Below are positions 37,101-46,552 of a stretch of DNA of 64,000 bases, one piece after another. The first letter of the stretch is position 1; every line of letters starts with the position of its first letter. Source of the DNA: Clostridium vincentii (lineage in GTDB: Bacteria; Bacillota; Clostridia; Clostridiales; Clostridiaceae); assembly GCF_002995745.1 (NCBI RefSeq), contig NZ_PVXQ01000018.1:1-64000 (forward strand), in the 5' to 3' direction. The translations under genes and the position numbers were made by a program. A model generated the notes under the pieces. It had not been told where the DNA came from. It did not search any database and saw only the letters and a program-made list of their open reading frames with translations.

Positions 37101-37892
37101 AAGGTAGTTATTCCAGTATTCCCTGGAACTAACTGTGAAGATGATTGTACTAAAGCATTCTTAAAGGAAGGCGCAGAGGTTTCACAGGTTATTTTAAGAA
37201 ACTTAAATAAGGAAATTTTAGCAGAATCTATTGATAAACTAGAAGCTGAAATTAGGAGTGCACAAATTATCATGCTTCCAGGAGGATTCTCAGCTGGAGA
37301 TGAACCAGATGGATCAGGTAAATTTATTGCTACCGTATTTAGGAATGAAAAAATTAAGGCTGCAGTAATGGATCTGTTAAATAATAGAGATGGATTAATA
37401 CTAGGAATTTGTAACGGCTTCCAAGCTCTTATTAAATTAGGACTTGTGCCTTATGGTGAAATTAGAGATATTGATGAAGATATGGCTACTTTAACTTATA
37501 ACAATATTAATAGACATATGTCTTCAATGGTTAGAACTAAAATTTCTTCAACTAAATCTCCATGGTTTAGTGAAGTTGAAGTTAACGACATTCATACAAT
37601 CCCAATATCTCATGGCGAAGGAAGATTTGTTGCCTCTGAAAGTTTAATTAAAGAATTAGAGAAAAACGGACAAATCGCTACTCAATATGTTGATTTAGAG
37701 GGAAATGTTTCAATAAACATGCCATATAATCCAAATGGTTCTATGATTGGAATAGAAGGGATTACAAGCCCAGATGGAAGAATATTAGGTAAAATGGGTC
37801 ATTCAGAAAGAGTTGGTGACGACTTATATAGAAATATACCAGGAAACTTTGATCAAAGGATATTTAAAGCAGGAGTTAATTATTTTAAATAA
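34125..37892 (+). CDS. purL: Phosphoribosylformylglycinamidine synthase, large fused form (PurL+PurQ)
   Basis: A 1255-aa enzyme converting FGAR to FGAM with glutamine and ATP. It begins with a PurS-like N-domain, followed by two FGAM-synthase halves ('YWSDHCRHTTF', 'FKNETHNHPTEIEPFGGAATCLGG', 'CNDFGAGGVSVAIGE', 'AAIGGKDSMSG'), and ends in a class I glutaminase with the nucleophile in 'ILGICNGFQAL' and 'HGEGRF'. A Lys/Asp-rich linker near residues 950-985 precedes the glutaminase. RBS GGAGG precedes the ATG. First gene of the purine operon. Confidence 0.96.
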   Translation: MFNIKCVFVEKKKGFDVEAKSLLNDFKSNLRMENLEGVRVVNKYTLGKVSESYYKKALHTIFSELTVDKVYEEELPLQDGDIAFGVEYLPGQYDQRASSAAECFQLLTAEDRVDVKSSKIIILRGHLSKEDIAKVKSYYINPVDSREVEIDNRELQATMDTPDDVQILDGFTVKDVKSLGEFHKEQGLAMSIADLVMIRDYFKSENRDPSITEIKVIDTYWSDHCRHTTFSTSIQEVTIDTNKFTTPIKKSYEAYIKSREYIYGKTDRDMTLMDLAIISVKELRKKGMLDDLDVSDEINACSININVETDKGIKEYLLMFKNETHNHPTEIEPFGGAATCLGGSIRDPLSGRTFVYQAMRVTGAADPTVPVEETLKGKLPQRTITLGAAHGYSSYGNQIGLATGQVSEIYHPNYVAKRMEVGAVIAAAPKENVVREEPSVGDQIILLGGRTGRDGVGGATGSSKEHNVDSITQCGAEVQKGNPPTERKIQRLFRNKEASQMIKRCNDFGAGGVSVAIGELCRGLDINLDKVPKKYEGLDGTELSVSESQERMAVVVEKSKAERFIQLASEENLEAVIVAQVTDTERLRLFWRNKNIVDIKRSFLDTNGATQKTNIKVVAPGAYPYAVGDVDVKAKWIENLQELNIASQKGLVERFDSSIGTGSVLMPFGGKYAKTPAEGMAGKIPVFYGESKDASLMTFGFNPNLGTWSPYHMAFYSVVESVTKMAAMGGDYRKVRLTFQEYFEKLGTDESRWGKPFAALLGAYKAQMDLGIAAIGGKDSMSGSFGDIDVPPSLISFAVGYEKANRVISPEFKMPENKLVLLTTCTLEDGTIDMDKFKKNLETLYTLIGDKKVISASSIKFGGVSEAITKMTLGNRIGAEFNNLNKEELFGLNYGSILLEVNQDVNIESDFKECTFKIVGKTLAEKKIKSKDFDLEFEIEDLDEKLEKKLSSVFKIKTADKDEKDQTALCTKDNKECPKTKMASPRVKISKPKVVIPVFPGTNCEDDCTKAFLKEGAEVSQVILRNLNKEILAESIDKLEAEIRSAQIIMLPGGFSAGDEPDGSGKFIATVFRNEKIKAAVMDLLNNRDGLILGICNGFQALIKLGLVPYGEIRDIDEDMATLTYNNINRHMSSMVRTKISSTKSPWFSEVEVNDIHTIPISHGEGRFVASESLIKELEKNGQIATQYVDLEGNVSINMPYNPNGSMIGIEGITSPDGRILGKMGHSERVGDDLYRNIPGNFDQRIFKAGVNYFK

Positions 37893-37906
37893 ATTGGAGG
37901 TCTTTT

Positions 37907-38386
37907 ATGAAAGTAGCAATATTTTTTGGAAGTAAATCAGACATAGATGTAATGAGGGGAGCTGCAAATGCTCTTAAGGAATATGGCGTTGAATATAAAG
38001 CGTTCATATTATCAGCTCATAGAGTTCCTGAAAAACTTGAGGAAACTATTAAACAAGTAGAAAACGACGGTTGTCAAGTTATAATTGCAGGAGCAGGACT
38101 TGCTGCTCATCTACCAGGTGTTATAGCATCACAAACAATACTTCCTGTAATAGGAGTGCCTGTTAAGGCGGCTCTTGGAGGAATGGATGCATTACTTTCA
38201 ATAGTACAAATGCCAAAGGCAATTCCAGTTGCAACTGTTGGAATAAACAATAGCTACAATGCAGGAATGCTTGCAGTACAAATGTTATCTATTCAAGATA
38301 ATGTTATTAAAACAAAATTACTTGAGGCAAGAGCTAATATGAAAAAAAGATTTATAGAAGAAAACGGTGAAGGAGTGGAACTATAA
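37907..38386 (+). CDS. purE: N5-carboxyaminoimidazole ribonucleotide mutase
   Basis: A 159-aa class I PurE. '[14 protein letters not shown]', '[11 protein letters not shown]', '[16 protein letters not shown]' and '[21 protein letters not shown]' are the family's substrate-binding elements. Class I PurE normally works with PurK, which is not in this window. The gene is 14 bp after purL, and its stop overlaps the purC start by one base. Confidence 0.95.
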   Translation: MKVAIFFGSKSDIDVMRGAANALKEYGVEYKAFILSAHRVPEKLEETIKQVENDGCQVIIAGAGLAAHLPGVIASQTILPVIGVPVKAALGGMDALLSIVQMPKAIPVATVGINNSYNAGMLAVQMLSIQDNVIKTKLLEARANMKKRFIEENGEGVEL

Positions 38387-39096
38387 TGGAAAAACTAGAA
38401 ATGTTATATGAAGGAAAAGCGAAGAGAGTTTATAGCACAGCTAAAGAGGATCAGGTTATAGTTTACTATAAGGATGATGCAACAGCGTTTAATGGAGAAA
38501 AGAAAGCTCAAATAGGTAATAAGGGTGTTTTAAATAACGCAATTACTACTATGATATTTGAAATGCTTAATGAAAAAGGAATTAAGACTCACTTTATTAA
38601 GAAGATAAATGAAAGAGAACAACTTTGCAAGAAGGTTGTAATTGTACCTTTAGAAGTTATAGTTAGAAATGTAGCAGCTGGGTCAATGGCTAAGAGATTA
38701 GGACTTGAAGAAGGATTTGCTCTAAAGACTACAGTATTTGAATTATCTTATAAAGACGATTCTCTAGGCGATCCATTAATAAATGATACTCATGCAGTAG
38801 CAATTGGTGCAGCAACTTTTGAAGAATTAAAGGTTCTTTATGATATGACTGCTACAATAAATGATTTACTTAAAGAATTTTTCTTGAAGTTAAATATAAA
38901 CTTAATTGATTTTAAGATTGAATTTGGTAAGTTACCAAGTGGAGAAATAATTCTAGCTGATGAAATTTCACCAGATACATGTAGATTCTGGGATGCAACT
39001 ACAGGAGAAAAGCTAGACAAGGATAGATTTAGAAGAAATATGGGTAACGTTGAAGATGCGTATAAAGAAATATTAAACAGAATTAAAGGAGTATAG
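38386..39096 (+). CDS. purC: Phosphoribosylaminoimidazole-succinocarboxamide synthase
   Basis: A 236-aa SAICAR synthetase: '[12 protein letters not shown]', '[14 protein letters not shown]', '[21 protein letters not shown]', '[12 protein letters not shown]' and '[14 protein letters not shown]'. It condenses CAIR with aspartate. Coupled to purE by the one-base TAATG overlap, and 6 bp before purF. Confidence 0.96.
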   Translation: MEKLEMLYEGKAKRVYSTAKEDQVIVYYKDDATAFNGEKKAQIGNKGVLNNAITTMIFEMLNEKGIKTHFIKKINEREQLCKKVVIVPLEVIVRNVAAGSMAKRLGLEEGFALKTTVFELSYKDDSLGDPLINDTHAVAIGAATFEELKVLYDMTATINDLLKEFFLKLNINLIDFKIEFGKLPSGEIILADEISPDTCRFWDATTGEKLDKDRFRRNMGNVEDAYKEILNRIKGV

Positions 39097-39102
39097 TATA
39101 CA

Positions 39103-40533
39103 ATGACAAATGCAGATTTTAATTTGATATTAGATCCAAGTCTTGATAAATTTAAAGATGAATGTGGTGTTTTTGGAGTTTACTCTAATTCACCATTAGA
39201 TGTAGCAGGTATGACTTATTATGGTCTATATGCTCTTCAACATAGAGGACAAGAAAGTGCCGGTATTGCAGTAGGAAATGGTGAAACTGTAGAAGTACAT
39301 AAAGGTTTAGGATTAATTACAGAAGCTTTTTCAAAGTACGACTTAGAAAAGCTTAAAGGACATGTGGCTATTGGACACGTTAGATATTCAACAACAGGAG
39401 CCAATACAGTTGAAAACTCCCAACCTTTACTTGCTAATTCAAAGCTTGGAACTATTTCTTTAGCTCATAATGGAAATCTTGTTAATGCAGAAGTTATACG
39501 AGAACTTTTAGAGGATGGAGGACATATTTTCCATACTTCAATAGACTCAGAAGTTATAGCAACACTTATTGCAAGAGCAGCTAAAAAGGGAATAGAAAAT
39601 GCAATAATTGATGCAATGCAAGCTATTCGAGGTAGCTTTGCCATGGTTATTGCAACTAAGGATAAGCTAATTGGAGCTAGAGACCCTAATGGAATTAGAC
39701 CACTTTGTATTGGAAAAGTTGATGATGCTTATATTTTAGCTTCTGAGAGTTGTGCTCTTGATGCTGTAGGCGCTGAATTTGTTCGTGATGTTAAACCAGG
39801 AGAAATGGTTATTATAGATGGAGAAGGAGTTAAATCTTTTCAATATTCAGAGAATGCAGGCTGTAAAACTTGTTCATTTGAGTACATTTATTTTGCTAGA
39901 CCTGATTCAATGATTGATGGACTTGATGTTTACACTACAAGAGTTAAGTCTGGATCACAATTATATAAGGAACATAAAATAGAGGCAGATTTAGTTGTTG
40001 CAGTGCCTGATTCAGGAATACCATCAGCAATAGGATATGCAGAGGCTTCAGGAATTCCTTATGGTATAGGTTTTGTAAAGAACAGATATGTAGGAAGAAC
40101 CTTCCTAGCTCCTTCACAGGAAATTAGAGAGAAGGCTGTATCTGTTAAACTTAACCCTCTTAAGGTTAATGTAGAAGGAAAAAGAATAATATTAATTGAT
40201 GATTCAATAGTTAGGGGAACAACTTCAAGGCATTTAGTTGAAGCGTTGAGACGTGCAGGAGCTAAGGAAGTTCATTTCTTAGTTGCATCACCAGTTGTTA
40301 AATACCCTTGTTACTTTGGAATAGATACTCCATATAGAAGTGAGTTAGTTGGAGCTAATTATTCAATTCAACAAATAGGCGATATGATTGGAGCAGATTC
40401 TTTAGGATACTTAAGTATTGATGGAATGTATAAATGCTTCGAAGGTAAAGAAGGATTCTGTATAGGATGCTTTAACGGTACTTATCCAGTGGCAACACCA
40501 ATAGAAACTTCAAAAGATCATCTTGAAAGGTAG
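39103..40533 (+). CDS. purF: Amidophosphoribosyltransferase
   Basis: A 476-aa first committed enzyme of purine synthesis, transferring glutamine nitrogen to PRPP. The N-terminal nucleophile Cys21 ('DECGVFGVYS') follows a 20-residue propeptide, as in the Bacillus-type enzyme that is processed and carries an iron-sulfur cluster. Candidate cluster cysteines lie in 'CKTCSFEY' and 'FCIGCFNG'. The PRPP site is 'IILIDDSIVRGTTS'. AAGGAG precedes the ATG by about 9 bp. Confidence 0.96.
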   Translation: MTNADFNLILDPSLDKFKDECGVFGVYSNSPLDVAGMTYYGLYALQHRGQESAGIAVGNGETVEVHKGLGLITEAFSKYDLEKLKGHVAIGHVRYSTTGANTVENSQPLLANSKLGTISLAHNGNLVNAEVIRELLEDGGHIFHTSIDSEVIATLIARAAKKGIENAIIDAMQAIRGSFAMVIATKDKLIGARDPNGIRPLCIGKVDDAYILASESCALDAVGAEFVRDVKPGEMVIIDGEGVKSFQYSENAGCKTCSFEYIYFARPDSMIDGLDVYTTRVKSGSQLYKEHKIEADLVVAVPDSGIPSAIGYAEASGIPYGIGFVKNRYVGRTFLAPSQEIREKAVSVKLNPLKVNVEGKRIILIDDSIVRGTTSRHLVEALRRAGAKEVHFLVASPVVKYPCYFGIDTPYRSELVGANYSIQQIGDMIGADSLGYLSIDGMYKCFEGKEGFCIGCFNGTYPVATPIETSKDHLER

Positions 40534-40542
40534 GGTTTATAA

Positions 40543-41544
40543 ATGATAACTTATAAAGAATCAGGAGTTAATATAGAAGAAGGTTACAAGTCAGTTAAGC
40601 TTATTAAAGAGTACGCTGCGAGAACTATGAGCAAATATGTTTTAAATGGATTAGGTAGCTTTGCAGGAATGGTAGAGCTTCCAGAAGGGTATAAGAAACC
40701 AGTTTTAGTTTCAGGTACTGATGGTGTTGGAACTAAACTTGATATAGCTTGCAAAAAGAAAAAGTTTGATACAGTAGGTATTGATTGTGTTGCAATGTGT
40801 GTTAATGACATACTTTGTCATGGTGCTAAACCTTTATTTTTCTTAGATTATATAGCTTGTGGAAAGCTTGAAGCTGAAGTTGCATCAGATTTAGTTAAGG
40901 GAGTAGCAGAAGGTTGTGTTCAATCTGATTGTGCTCTTGTTGGCGGAGAAACTGCTGAAATGCCAGGCTTTTATAATGTAGGAGACTACGATATGGCAGG
41001 TTTTGCAGTAGGGATTGCTGATAAAGATAAAATAATTGATGGATCTAAGATTGAAGTAGGAGATAAACTAATTGGTATCGCGTCTTCAGGACTTCACTCT
41101 AATGGTTTTTCACTTGTTAGAAAATTATTTACAGACCTTGATATGGAATTTGAAGGACAAGAAGTTTGGAAAAACTTAATAGTTCCAACAAAGATATATG
41201 TTAAGCCTGTACTTAAGATTATGGAAAACTTTGAAATTAGAGGAATGTCACATATCACAGGTGGTGGATTTATTGAAAATGCACCAAGAATGTTTAATGG
41301 TCGAGAACTTACGGCTGTAATTAAAAAGACAAGTTATCCAGTACCATCAATCTTTGATAAAATGGTTGAACTTGGGGTGGATAAGGATCATATGTATAAC
41401 ACTTTTAACATGGGAATAGGATTTGTTCTATGTGTTAAAAAAGAGGATTCAGATTCTATTAGAAAGGCTCTTTTAGAAATGGGAGAGAAATCTTATGAAA
41501 TAGGATATGTAACCTCTGGGGGTGAAGGTGTTTGTTTAAAATAG
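40543..41544 (+). CDS. purM: Phosphoribosylformylglycinamidine cyclo-ligase
   Basis: A 333-aa AIR synthetase: 'SGVNIEEGYKSVKLIK', 'SGTDGVGTKLDIA', 'CVNDILCHGAKPLFFLDY', 'LVGGETAEMPGFY' and 'HITGGGFIENAPRM'. It closes the imidazole ring from FGAM, the PurL product. It overlaps purN by 13 bp at its 3' end. Confidence 0.96.
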   Translation: MITYKESGVNIEEGYKSVKLIKEYAARTMSKYVLNGLGSFAGMVELPEGYKKPVLVSGTDGVGTKLDIACKKKKFDTVGIDCVAMCVNDILCHGAKPLFFLDYIACGKLEAEVASDLVKGVAEGCVQSDCALVGGETAEMPGFYNVGDYDMAGFAVGIADKDKIIDGSKIEVGDKLIGIASSGLHSNGFSLVRKLFTDLDMEFEGQEVWKNLIVPTKIYVKPVLKIMENFEIRGMSHITGGGFIENAPRMFNGRELTAVIKKTSYPVPSIFDKMVELGVDKDHMYNTFNMGIGFVLCVKKEDSDSIRKALLEMGEKSYEIGYVTSGGEGVCLK

Positions 41545-42143
41545 CAGTGCTTGTTTCCGGTGGGGGAACAGACTTTCAATCTATAATTGATGCAGTGGAA
41601 AGTGGAAAATTGAACTGTAAAATTGAAATGCTAATAAGTAGTAAAGAAGGGGCTTTTGCAATTGATAGAGCTAAGAAACATGGTATAAACTATCATGTAG
41701 TTAGCAAAAAAGAATTTGGGGCAGAACAATCAAACAAGATATTAGAATTAACTGAAGGTAAAGTTGATTTAATAGTTTTAGCAGGTTGTCTTTCAATACT
41801 TAATGGAGAGTTGTTAAATAGATTTAGTAACAAGATGATTAATATCCATCCAGCTTTAATTCCGTCCTTTTGTGGGGATGGAATGTATGGACTTAAAGTA
41901 CATGCTGCTGCCATTGAAAAAGGAGTTAGATTTTCAGGCTGCACAGTGCACTTTGTAAATAATGAGGTTGATGGTGGAGCTATTATTCTTCAGGAAGTTG
42001 TACCAGTTTATTTTGAAGATAATGCAGAAAGTCTTCAAAAAAGAATATTGGAAGAAGAACATAAAATATTGCCAAAAGCCATTAAGTTGATTTTAGAGAA
42101 AAAAGTTAAAATTATAGATAATAGAGTAAAGATAGAAGAATAA
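41532..42143 (+). CDS. purN: Phosphoribosylglycinamide formyltransferase
   Basis: A 203-aa folate-dependent GAR transformylase. 'IAVLVSGGGTDFQSIIDA', 'LINRFSNKMINIHPALIPSF' (HPALIPSF is the formyltransferase motif), 'GCTVHFVNNEVDGGAII' with the conserved catalytic His and Asp. It starts with TTG inside the purM 3' end and lacks a strong ribosome-binding site, so translation is probably coupled. Confidence 0.95.
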   Translation: MFKIAVLVSGGGTDFQSIIDAVESGKLNCKIEMLISSKEGAFAIDRAKKHGINYHVVSKKEFGAEQSNKILELTEGKVDLIVLAGCLSILNGELLNRFSNKMINIHPALIPSFCGDGMYGLKVHAAAIEKGVRFSGCTVHFVNNEVDGGAIILQEVVPVYFEDNAESLQKRILEEEHKILPKAIKLILEKKVKIIDNRVKIEE

Positions 42144-42158
42144 GAGGAGGCCTTTGTT

Positions 42159-43658
42159 TTGAAGAAAAGAGCTTTAATTAGTGTATTTGATAAAGAGGGA
42201 GTTTTAGACTTTGCAAAATTCCTAGTATCTAAAAATATTGAAATTATTTCAACAGGTGGAACATATAAGCATTTAAAAGAAAATGGAGTAGATGTAATTG
42301 AGGTTAACGAAGTTACAGACTTTCCAGAAATGTTAGATGGAAGAGTTAAAACTCTTCATCCACTTATACATGCTGGAATACTTGCAATTAGAGATAATAA
42401 AGAACATATGGATACACTAAAAAAGAGAGATATACACACAATTGACTATGTTGTAGTTAATCTTTATCCTTTTTTTGATAAGGTAAAGGAAGATTTAGGC
42501 TTTGAAGAAAAAGTTGAATTTATAGATATTGGTGGTCCAACAATGCTAAGAGCTGCAGCTAAGAACTTTCAAGATGTTGTAGTTATCTCAGACAAAGAGG
42601 ACTATAAAGTAGTTATGGATGAAATGAATTCTGGTGAAGTTCAATTAAAGACTAAGAAAAAATTAGCTGGTAAGGTATTTAATCTTATGAGTGCCTATGA
42701 TGGAGCTATTTCTAATTTCTTACTAGCTGATGAAGAATATCCTGAGTATCTTTCAGTTTCTTTTAAGAAGAAACAAAGTTTAAGATATGGAGAAAATTCA
42801 CATCAAAGTGCAGCATTCTACTCATCAACAATGGTAGATGGGGCTATGAATAACTTTGATGTATTAAATGGTAAGGAATTATCTTATAATAATTTTAAGG
42901 ACATGGATATAGCATGGAAATGTGCTAATGAATTTGAAGAACCAGCATGTTGTGCTTTAAAGCATAATACTCCATGTGGAGTAGCTGTTGGAGAAAATGC
43001 TTATGAAGCTTATATGAAGGCTTATAAGGTTGATCCCACTTCAATATTTGGTGGAGTTGTTGCTTTTAATAGAAAGGTTGACAAGGAAACTGCACAGGAA
43101 ATGGCTAAGATTTTCTTAGAAGTTATTGCAGCACCAGAGTATGATGATGATGCAATAGAAGTGCTAAAAGCTAAGAAAAACCTAAGAGTATTAAAGGTTA
43201 ATGCAACACCTCAAGATAAGAAAGCTATGGTTACTGTTGATGGTGGTTTTTTAGTTCAAGAACAGGATGATAAATTAATAGATGAAATCAAGGTTGTAAC
43301 TACAAAAGCTCCAACTGAGAAAGAAATGAAGGATTTATTATTTGGTATGAAGGTTGTTAAGTATGTTAAATCTAATGCTATTGTTGTAGCTAAAGATGAA
43401 GTTGCTTTAGGAATTGGTGGAGGTCAAGTTAATAGAATTTGGCCAACAGAAGATGCTTTAAAAAGAGGTGTGGGAGCTACAATTCTTGCATCAGATGCAT
43501 TCTTCCCATTTAGAGACGTTGTAGATAAAGCTGCTAAGGCTGGAATCAAAGCAATAATCCAACCAGGTGGTTCTATGAGAGATCAAGAATCCATAGATGC
43601 TTGTAATGAACATGGAATTGCTATGGTGTTCACTGGACTTAGACACTTTAAGCACTAA
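42159..43658 (+). CDS. purH: AICAR transformylase / IMP cyclohydrolase
   Basis: A 499-aa bifunctional enzyme for the last two steps to IMP. The N-terminal MGS-like cyclohydrolase domain has '[16 protein letters not shown]', '[14 protein letters not shown]' and '[16 protein letters not shown]'. The transformylase domain has '[14 protein letters not shown]', '[15 protein letters not shown]' and '[11 protein letters not shown]'. Starts with TTG, preceded by GAGGAGG. Confidence 0.96.
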   Translation: MKKRALISVFDKEGVLDFAKFLVSKNIEIISTGGTYKHLKENGVDVIEVNEVTDFPEMLDGRVKTLHPLIHAGILAIRDNKEHMDTLKKRDIHTIDYVVVNLYPFFDKVKEDLGFEEKVEFIDIGGPTMLRAAAKNFQDVVVISDKEDYKVVMDEMNSGEVQLKTKKKLAGKVFNLMSAYDGAISNFLLADEEYPEYLSVSFKKKQSLRYGENSHQSAAFYSSTMVDGAMNNFDVLNGKELSYNNFKDMDIAWKCANEFEEPACCALKHNTPCGVAVGENAYEAYMKAYKVDPTSIFGGVVAFNRKVDKETAQEMAKIFLEVIAAPEYDDDAIEVLKAKKNLRVLKVNATPQDKKAMVTVDGGFLVQEQDDKLIDEIKVVTTKAPTEKEMKDLLFGMKVVKYVKSNAIVVAKDEVALGIGGGQVNRIWPTEDALKRGVGATILASDAFFPFRDVVDKAAKAGIKAIIQPGGSMRDQESIDACNEHGIAMVFTGLRHFKH

Positions 43659-43678
43659 TCATAAGAGGAGAGAATTTT

Positions 43679-44929
43679 ATGAAACTATTATTAGTTGGAG
43701 CAGGTGGACGAGAGCATGCAATTGCTTGGAAAATCGCTAAAAGCCCAAAGGTTGATAAAATATTTGTAGCACCTGGTAATGGTGGTACTGCAATAGAAAA
43801 TAAATGTGAAAATGTTGATATAACTGACATTGATGAATTAATCGTTTTTGCTAAGGAAAATGAAATTTACTTAACTATAGTTGGACCTGAAGATCCACTA
43901 GCAAAAGGTATTACAGATAAGTTTAAGGCTGCAGGCCTTAGAGTATTTGGACCAGATAAAGCTGGAGCTCAATTAGAGGGAAGTAAAAGTTATTCAAAGG
44001 AATTCATGAAGAAATATGGAGTTAAAACTGCAGCATATGAAGTGTTTACAGAAGTTAATACAGCACTTTTATATGTTGAAAACTGCGCTTATCCAGTAGT
44101 TATAAAGGCTGATGGATTAGCAGCAGGTAAGGGTGTTGCAATTTGTGAAACAAAGGATCAGGCAATTGAAGCAATTAATTCTTATATGATAGATGATATA
44201 TTTAATGGAGCAGGACAAAAGGTTGTTATAGAGGAATTTTTAGATGGAGTAGAAGCATCTATCCTTTCAATAACTGATGGAAAGACAATAATTCCATTTA
44301 TATCTGCAAAGGATCATAAACAAATCTTTGATGGCGGTAAAGGGCCAAATACTGGTGGTATGGGAGTAGTTGCTCCTAATCCATATGTAACTAATGCTGT
44401 TATGAAGGAATTTGAAGATAACATTATGGCAAAAACTTTAACTGGAATTCAAGCAGAAGGTTTTGATTTTAAAGGGATTATATTTTTCGGATTAATGATT
44501 TGTGAGAAGGGAACCTATTTACTTGAGTATAATGTAAGAATGGGAGATCCTGAAACTCAATCAGTATTAAGCTTAATGGAAAGTGATTTATTTGAAGTTA
44601 TTGAAGCTGCTATGGACGAAAAACTTAGTGAAATTACAGTTAATTGGAAGGATGAGGTTTCTGTAAATGTTGTCCTTGCATCTGAAGGTTATCCAGGGGA
44701 ATTTGTTAAGGGTTATCTAATAACCATAGATCAAAGTGTACAGGATAATGTATTCTTAGCTGGAGCAAAGATGGAAGGTGGAGTTTTATTAACTAATGGA
44801 GGACGAGTTCTTTCTGTTATTGGAAATGGTAAAACTATAGAAGAAGCTCGTGAAACAGCTTACAGAAATCTTGATTTAGTTAAGTTTAAGGACAGTTATT
44901 TCAGGAAAGATATTGGTATATGTAAATAA
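43679..44929 (+). CDS. purD: Phosphoribosylamine-glycine ligase
   Basis: A 416-aa ATP-grasp GAR synthetase: 'LLVGAGGREHAIAWKIA', 'VVIKADGLAAGKGVAIC', 'EEFLDGVEASILSITDG', 'AKDHKQIFDGGKGPNTGGMGVVAP' and 'YNVRMGDPETQ'. Last gene of the operon, followed by a strong terminator. AGAGGAGAG precedes the ATG. Confidence 0.96.
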   Translation: MKLLLVGAGGREHAIAWKIAKSPKVDKIFVAPGNGGTAIENKCENVDITDIDELIVFAKENEIYLTIVGPEDPLAKGITDKFKAAGLRVFGPDKAGAQLEGSKSYSKEFMKKYGVKTAAYEVFTEVNTALLYVENCAYPVVIKADGLAAGKGVAICETKDQAIEAINSYMIDDIFNGAGQKVVIEEFLDGVEASILSITDGKTIIPFISAKDHKQIFDGGKGPNTGGMGVVAPNPYVTNAVMKEFEDNIMAKTLTGIQAEGFDFKGIIFFGLMICEKGTYLLEYNVRMGDPETQSVLSLMESDLFEVIEAAMDEKLSEITVNWKDEVSVNVVLASEGYPGEFVKGYLITIDQSVQDNVFLAGAKMEGGVLLTNGGRVLSVIGNGKTIEEARETAYRNLDLVKFKDSYFRKDIGICK

Positions 44930-44950
44930 GAATTAAATATCACTAATTCT

Positions 44951-44991
44951 AATACCGTATTATTCAAAATTGAATAATACGGTATTTTTTT
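44951..44991 (+). terminator. Rho-independent terminator of the purine operon
   Basis: A 16-bp perfect stem beginning AATACCGTATT, tetraloop AAAT, and a T-run. The roughly 200-bp gap that follows (to 45187) is AT-rich and shows no gene. Confidence 0.93.
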
Positions 44992-45187
44992 GAATTATTG
45001 AATCAATGAAGTGAATTTATATTGGGATTTTTAATATACCTAAGCTAAGAGTAAGATACTCAAATATAGAAAATGAATAATACTGTATTAAGAAAATATG
45101 CTACAATTAAGGTATAAGAGTTATATTATGGAGAAAGATTTATTCTATAATAAGATTATGTTATAGAAATATAGGAGGAGATTTATT

Positions 45188-45382
45188 GTGGAAAGATGGG
45201 AATATAAAACTATTAAAGTAGAACTTAAAGGATTTTCAGGCGGTATATTGGAAGTGGAAAATTTTAATGGTGAACTTAATAAACTCGGAGAAGAAGGATG
45301 GGAACTAACATCTTGTTTTGCTACAAATGCAGCACAGGGTCATAGTAGAGATGCAATATCAGTATTTAAAAGAAGAAAGTAG
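45188..45382 (+). CDS. DUF4177-type small protein
   Basis: A 64-aa soluble protein: 'MERWEYKTIKVEL' then 'LNKLGEEGWELTSCF' and a basic end 'VFKRRK'. The W-E-Y-K start and the L-N-x-L-G-x-E-G-W-E-L core match the DUF4177 family of unknown function. GTG start with AGGAGGAG upstream. It opens a series of small plus-strand genes up to 48 kb. Confidence 0.7.
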   Translation: MERWEYKTIKVELKGFSGGILEVENFNGELNKLGEEGWELTSCFATNAAQGHSRDAISVFKRRK

Positions 45383-45454
45383 GGGGAGAGCAGATATTAT
45401 AACTATGTTTTTTATCGGCTTGAAATAATATTTTGTAAGCAAGGAGGGATTAAT

Positions 45455-45661
45455 ATGAAAAATAATACGAAAAGTTCAAAATTAGGACTAATTATTTCTG
45501 CATTTATAACTATTATTGCTTTAATAATCTTTGTATATGTAAGAATTAAAGGAATGCCAAGTTGGACTAATGGTGTTATATTACTTTGTGCTATTAGCAT
45601 TTTTTTTGCAAATATTGCTATATATAAATCACAGAAAAATAAAGACAATAATTCAAAATAA
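45455..45661 (+). CDS. Small two-helix membrane protein, truncated paralogue of the gene at 46993
   Basis: A 68-aa protein with two membrane helices separated by a short turn ('LGLIISAFITIIALIIFVYV', 'GVILLCAISIFFANIAIY') and a charged tail. The layout matches the N-terminal half of the 122-aa protein at 46993. The DNA just after its stop still encodes the C-terminal 24 residues of that protein in another frame. It therefore looks like a shortened copy. Strong AAGGAGGG before the ATG. May still be expressed. Confidence 0.6.
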   Translation: MKNNTKSSKLGLIISAFITIIALIIFVYVRIKGMPSWTNGVILLCAISIFFANIAIYKSQKNKDNNSK

Positions 45662-45669
45662 AATATATA

Positions 45670-45744
45670 ATGGTTACGCGGCTTGGTCTACTAGAAGCCA
45701 AAGAATATGTTGATTTACTTAGTGACGAAAAGTTAAACAAGTAA
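45670..45744 (+). pseudogene. Relic of an L7/L12-C-terminal-like domain, duplicate of the 3' end of the gene at 46993
   Basis: It reads 'MVTRLGLLEAKEYVDLLSDEKLNK', against 'MVTGLGLLEAKEYVDLLGEEKSNK' at the end of the 46993 gene. The DNA match extends into the following AAGTAAAT-TAGAT-AT sequence. The frame differs from the preceding 68-aa gene and there is no ribosome-binding site. Best read as a leftover of a duplicated gene whose middle was deleted. Confidence 0.75.
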
Positions 45745-45797
45745 ATTTAGATCAATATATCGTATAATTTACAGTAAGAATTTTAAAGGAGTCAGAA

Positions 45798-46505
45798 ATG
45801 AAAAATTTAAAAGAATTTTCTAAGGAAATAGTAGCAATTATATTAATATTAGTTGTCTCTCTTGTAGTGTTTCTATTATTTTTTATCTCATTTTCATGGA
45901 TACAAGGAAATTTATTTATTCCAGAAGAGTTTACAATATGGGGAGTTAGAGCACCTTATGACAAAATAGTATCTGTAATTGAATGCATAATCTTCTTTGG
46001 GTTAATTTCGGCTTATTTTAAGATGAAAAAAAGAAAAACTGGAAAAGAAGCTTTAATGTATGCATCGAGGATAGAATTCTCTAAGTCAATTAAGATAATA
46101 GGTGCAATAGTGATGCTATACCTATATTTTATAAATATAATGTGTATAAAGGATGAAATGATTACTTTGCGTAGTACATTTTCTCCATTAGGAAAAGAAT
46201 ATTCTTTACAAGATGTGAAGAAGGTGGAAACGGGCTTTAATAGCAATAAAAAGTTTCTTGGGTCAAGTAAAGGTACCTTTTATTATATAATTATTTTAAA
46301 TGATGGGAAAAAAATTGATATTAATAACTTTAGTTCAGAGGGAAAAAAATATGAAGAAGATACATATTCAGCAATAGAAGAAATTGATAAAAGAATAATG
46401 GAGAGTAATTCGGAGTTAGTAAAGACATCTTCTTTAGATTATTCTGAATATGCTGTATTAGATCAGCAATACATGGATAGATTTGAAAGAATTATTAATA
46501 ATTAA
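45798..46505 (+). CDS. Hypothetical membrane protein
   Basis: A 235-aa protein with helices at about 10-35, 50-75 and 97-115, then a soluble C-terminal domain of about 110 residues ('ITLRSTFSPLGKEYSLQDVKKVETGF', 'YYIIILNDGKKIDINNFSSEG') that has the beta-rich pattern of bacterial PH-like membrane proteins. The end reads 'QQYMDRFERIINN'; a remnant of the same end occurs at 47380. No function known. AAAGGAG precedes the ATG. Confidence 0.65.
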   Translation: MKNLKEFSKEIVAIILILVVSLVVFLLFFISFSWIQGNLFIPEEFTIWGVRAPYDKIVSVIECIIFFGLISAYFKMKKRKTGKEALMYASRIEFSKSIKIIGAIVMLYLYFINIMCIKDEMITLRSTFSPLGKEYSLQDVKKVETGFNSNKKFLGSSKGTFYYIIILNDGKKIDINNFSSEGKKYEEDTYSAIEEIDKRIMESNSELVKTSSLDYSEYAVLDQQYMDRFERIINN

Positions 46506-46552
46506 AAAATAGCGAGTAGGATAAAGACGTGCATATAAACGGAGGGGTAAGT

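Noticed and set aside
36830..37273. 147-codon open frame on the minus strand inside purL
   Set aside because: Antisense to a fully conserved purL region; low-complexity product and no start signals.
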